Source: Candidatus Muiribacterium halophilum (lineage in GTDB: Bacteria; Muiribacteriota; Muiribacteriia; Muiribacteriales; Muiribacteriaceae). From it: a stretch of 64,000 nt of DNA. The position numbers were made by a program, and so were the translations under genes. This document shows positions 61,644 to 64,000 of the stretch, in pieces (position 1 is the stretch's first letter; every line of letters begins with the position of its first letter). Below the pieces are notes generated by a model. The model did no database searches. It saw nothing but the letters and a program-made list of their open reading frames with translations, and was not told the DNA's origin. Where the stretch lies: contig JALOAD010000010.1 of the NCBI GenBank assembly GCA_023228995.1, forward strand, positions 18,953 to 82,952, read 5' to 3'.

Positions 61644-62583
61644 ATTATTTTTATTGTTATTAGTTTTAATTTTAATTCCAATAATATTTTTTTATACAAT
61701 TTTTTTTGTTGAAAGAGAATATAATATATCGTCTGAAATAATAAAAGGCGATTCTGTAATAAAAGTAATAAAAAAAACCAAAATTGGTAATTTCGAAGAA
61801 TTGGGACTTAAATTATTGTTTAGATTTAATAACACTTCAGGCAAAATTTTACCTAAAAAATTTGAAATAAAAGGTAAATTTGATCTTTTTGAAATACATG
61901 ATATTTTAATATCACCTGGAAAACAAAGTTATATTTCATTTACAATATTACCTGGCGAAAGATGGAAAGAAGTTAGAGAAAATATAATTAATTTTTCAGG
62001 AGGACAAGATCCAGATGATTATTATTATATTTATTCAAGAAAATACAAGTTTTTAAATGAAATTGGAAGTTTTGAAGGATTTATAGCACCAGATACTTAT
62101 TATATAAATAAAGATTCACAAAATATTGTAATGGAACTTCTTGAGCTTGGACTTAATAAATTCAATAATGATTATTACGATAAATATAAAGATGAAAGTA
62201 TTCAAGGACTTGATTTTTATAATTTATGTATCCTTAGTTCAATTGTTGAAAAAGAAGGCAGATTTGAAGAAGAAAACAAAATAATTGCTGGAGTTTTTCT
62301 AAATAGATTAAAAAAAAATCAAGCTCTGGAGTCTTGTGCTACAATACAGTATATACTTGAAAAACCTAAAAAAAGACTTTATTATAAAGATACAGCAATA
62401 AGCTCGCTTTATAATACTTATTTAAATAAAGGACTTCCACCTGGACCAATATGTTTTTTTACAAATAAAACTTTTAAATCTGTGTTAAATTATAAAAAGC
62501 ATGATTATTATTATTTTGTTTTGAAAGATAATGGAAAACATCATTTTTCAAAAACACTAGAAGAACATAATAGGAATAAATGA
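61627..62583 (+). CDS. mltG: Endolytic murein transglycosylase MltG (YceG-like)
   Basis: MltG cuts nascent glycan strands at the inner membrane and sets their length. The 318-residue protein has an N-terminal TM helix (KLFLLLLVLILIPIIFFYTIFF), a LysM-like region and the catalytic domain with FEGFIAPDTYYI, LSSIVEKEGRFEEENKIIAGVFLNRLKKNQALESCATIQYIL (catalytic Glu in VEKEG), YNTYLNKGLPPGPI and YYFVLKDNGKHHFSKTLEEHN. All family blocks are conserved. It starts at ATG overlapping the regulator gene. Repeat material follows directly. Confidence 0.95.
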   Translation: MKLKNKLFLLLLVLILIPIIFFYTIFFVEREYNISSEIIKGDSVIKVIKKTKIGNFEELGLKLLFRFNNTSGKILPKKFEIKGKFDLFEIHDILISPGKQSYISFTILPGERWKEVRENIINFSGGQDPDDYYYIYSRKYKFLNEIGSFEGFIAPDTYYINKDSQNIVMELLELGLNKFNNDYYDKYKDESIQGLDFYNLCILSSIVEKEGRFEEENKIIAGVFLNRLKKNQALESCATIQYILEKPKKRLYYKDTAISSLYNTYLNKGLPPGPICFFTNKTFKSVLNYKKHDYYYFVLKDNGKHHFSKTLEEHNRNK

Positions 62584-62596
62584 GTTAGTAGCGGTT

Positions 62597-62678
62597 GTGC
62601 ATGAATGCACGATGTTGTCAGATTAGGACAACATTGTTCGCTATGCTCACGATATATTTTTACGAGTAAAAATAGGTT
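62597..62678 (+). repeat. Dispersed multi-hairpin repeat, copy A (uninterrupted)
   Basis: Three hairpins follow each other: GTGCAT-GA-ATGCAC (62597-62610), ATGTTGTC-(7)-GACAACAT (62612-62634) and TATTTTTAC-GA-GTAAAAATA (62655-62674). The intervening GTTCGCTATGCTCAC and the trailing AGGTT are also shared with copy B at 23.9-24.15 kb, which lies in the opposite orientation. Stem bases that differ between the copies do so in compensating pairs. It lies in the 176-base gene-free gap between mltG and hydE, together with GTTAAAGGGTT (62684-62694). Confidence 0.82.
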
Positions 62679-62759
62679 ATATTGTTAAAGGGTTGTGGGT
62701 TTATGGGGTTAAAACACTATAAACACTATTAACATTAAAAACAAACTTATGGAGTTTAT

Positions 62760-63815
62760 ATGAATATTGAAAATCTAAAGAATAAAGCTTTAAAAAATGA
62801 AAGATTAAGTGTTGAAGAAATATTTTTTTTAATACAACAACTTAGAAATAAAAATAAACAAGAAATTTATAAAGCAGCAGATGAAGTTAGAGAAAAATTT
62901 ATGGGAAATTTAATTTATTTAAGAGGTATAATAGAATTTTCAAATTATTGTAGAAAGTCTTGTGATTATTGTGGTATAAATTCAAAAGTAAAAGATGTTA
63001 AAAGATATAGAATAGATGAAGATGAAATATTAAAAGCATGTCATGAACTAAAAAGAAATGGTCAGACAACAGTTGTATTACAATCTGGTGAAGATTTATT
63101 CTGGACAAAAGAAAAAATGGGTTCTCTTATTGAAAGAATAAAAAAAGAAACTGACCTTGCTATTACAATATCAGTTGGTGAGAGAGAAGAAGATGTTTAT
63201 TTATATTGGAAGCAATGTGGAATGGATAGATATCTTATAAGATTTGAAACTTCAAATAAAGAAGTATTTGAGAAAATTCATCCCGATGATAATTATGAAG
63301 AAAGAATAGAATGTATAAAAACTCTTAAAAGAATTGGTGTTCAGACAGGTTCAGGATTTATGATAGGTCTTCCTTTTACAGATGATTGGGATATAGCAAG
63401 AGATATTGATTTTTGTAGAGAACTTGATCTTGATATGATAGGTATTGGACCATTTATTGCGAATCCTCTAACTCCTTTAAAAGATAATGGTGTAAAACAT
63501 GATATTGATTTTATAACAGGTATAATATCAATTCTTAGACTTGCAAATCCTATGGCACATATTCCGGCTACAACAGCTTTTGATGTTGTTTTAGATCATG
63601 AAGGAAGACAATTAGCTTTAAAAAGAGGAGCAAATGTTTTTATGCCAAATTCAACTCCACAAAAATATAGAATAGATTATCAACTTTATCCTGATAAGCC
63701 TTGTGTTGATGAAAGTGCAGGAGATTGTGCAAATTGTGTTGTTGGCAGGATTTTATCAATTGGAAGAGAAATAGGTAAAGGACCAGGACACTCTATAAAA
63801 ACAATTAACAATTAA
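62760..63815 (+). CDS. hydE: [FeFe] hydrogenase H-cluster radical SAM maturase HydE
   Basis: HydE works with HydG and HydF to build the 2Fe subcluster of [FeFe] hydrogenase. The 351-residue radical-SAM protein has the cluster motif Cys64-x3-Cys68-x2-Cys71 (SNYCRKSCDYCGI), YRIDEDEI, QSGED and GSGFMIGLPFTD. At the end lies the second-cluster triplet Cys315, Cys323, Cys326 (CVDESAGDCANC) with the spacing known for HydE rather than BioB. No hydrogenase or other maturase is in the window. GGAG is 6 bases before the ATG. The last codons and the stop lie within the heptamer array. Confidence 0.94.
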   Translation: MNIENLKNKALKNERLSVEEIFFLIQQLRNKNKQEIYKAADEVREKFMGNLIYLRGIIEFSNYCRKSCDYCGINSKVKDVKRYRIDEDEILKACHELKRNGQTTVVLQSGEDLFWTKEKMGSLIERIKKETDLAITISVGEREEDVYLYWKQCGMDRYLIRFETSNKEVFEKIHPDDNYEERIECIKTLKRIGVQTGSGFMIGLPFTDDWDIARDIDFCRELDLDMIGIGPFIANPLTPLKDNGVKHDIDFITGIISILRLANPMAHIPATTAFDVVLDHEGRQLALKRGANVFMPNSTPQKYRIDYQLYPDKPCVDESAGDCANCVVGRILSIGREIGKGPGHSIKTINN

Positions 63816-63918
63816 GAATTAACAATTAACAATTAAGAATTAAAAATTAACAATTAAGAATTAAAAATTAACAATTAAAAATTAAGAATTAAAAATTAAA
63901 AATTAAGAATTAAGAATT
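63802..63918 (+). repeat. Heptamer tandem array (C/G/A)AATTAA, about 16 units
   Basis: Sixteen full 7-base units CAATTAA, GAATTAA or AAATTAA run without a break from 63802, followed by a partial unit. Only the first base of each unit varies. The array begins inside hydE and supplies its last three sense codons and its stop. An inverse, more decayed array lies before rpsB (51918-51980). Confidence 0.9.
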
Positions 63919-63952
63919 GAGTCTTCTGATTAAATTAACAAAAAATTAATAT

Positions 63953-64000
63953 ATTGTCATCCCGGCATGATTCTAAAAATTGTCATCCCGGCATGATTCT
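63953..64000 (+). repeat. Direct repeat ATTGTCATCCCGGCATGATTCT, two copies at the window edge
   Basis: Two identical 22-base units (63953-63974 and 63979-64000) are separated by AAAA, giving a 26-base period. The second copy stops exactly at the window end, so the array probably continues. The unit is more GC-rich than its surroundings, and a related inverted copy occurs at 32968-32987. Confidence 0.85.

Noticed and set aside
63802-63918. Possible CRISPR array after hydE
   Set aside because: The unit is only 7 bases with no spacers; it is a simple tandem repeat and no cas gene is present.

Overview
The window is a stretch of very AT-rich bacterial chromosome, tightly packed and read almost entirely rightwards, with many 1-20 base gene overlaps and frequent TTG/GTG starts. 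Ribosome binding sites are usually GGAGG-like. The contents suggest a diderm-like, strictly anaerobic, fermentative or ferredoxin/H2-dependent bacterium: an NfnAB/SudAB-type oxidoreductase, a HydE radical-SAM maturase for [FeFe] hydrogenase, a PduS-like Fe-S electron carrier, an aldehyde:ferredoxin oxidoreductase-like protein, pseudopilins and many TPR and HEAT proteins. I cannot name the lineage from sequence alone; a poorly cultured candidate phylum is plausible. I see no rRNA, tRNA or CRISPR array.

Layout. 0-7 kb: nfnA (cut by the window edge), nfnB, glyA, a lipoate/octanoyl transferase, a convergent secreted FnIII/TPR protein, and aspS. 7.1-18.7 kb: a bacterial microcompartment (BMC) operon of the sugar-phosphate-utilising kind. 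It holds pduL, two hexameric, three pentameric and one tandem-domain shell proteins, a CoA-acylating aldehyde dehydrogenase, a PduS-like protein, an RpiB-like protein, deoC, an unusual fusion of a degenerate DeoC domain to an aldehyde:ferredoxin oxidoreductase, and deoB. Two genes for membrane proteins of unknown role lie inside it. 18.7-23.8 kb: HEAT protein, LysM/M23-like lipoprotein, winged-helix protein, surE and three pseudopilins. 23.8-24.2 kb: a gene-free repeat island. 24.2-36.1 kb: lipoproteins, TPR proteins (one of 1619 residues), a sigma-28-type factor, HEAT protein, Cys-rich protein, HIT protein, SH3b protein and rlmH. 36.1-48.9 kb: a 1335-residue TPR protein carrying an inactivated DinG-like helicase, a VWA protein, then pseudopilin, TPR and pilus-assembly genes. 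49-59.3 kb: lon, engB and the classical rpsB-tsf-pyrH-frr-uppS-cdsA-rseP-proS block. 59.3-64 kb: secreted protein, lone etfB, a sigma-54 activator, mltG and hydE, then repeats to the edge.

How the BMC genes would work together (inference from known families): DeoB converts deoxyribose-1-phosphate to deoxyribose-5-phosphate; DeoC cleaves it to acetaldehyde and glyceraldehyde-3-phosphate inside the shell; the aldehyde dehydrogenase makes acetyl-CoA; PduL makes acetyl phosphate for ATP synthesis. PduS and the Fe-S-type tandem shell protein would move electrons through the shell. The DeoC-AOR fusion suggests a ferredoxin-linked aldehyde oxidation not present in the textbook pathway.

The most unusual findings are the DeoC-AOR fusion, the giant TPR/pseudo-DinG proteins, and a dispersed multi-hairpin repeat. 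The two copies of that repeat (23.9-24.15 kb and 62.6 kb) show compensatory base changes in their stems, and one copy is split by a 148-bp element with 14-bp terminal inverted repeats.
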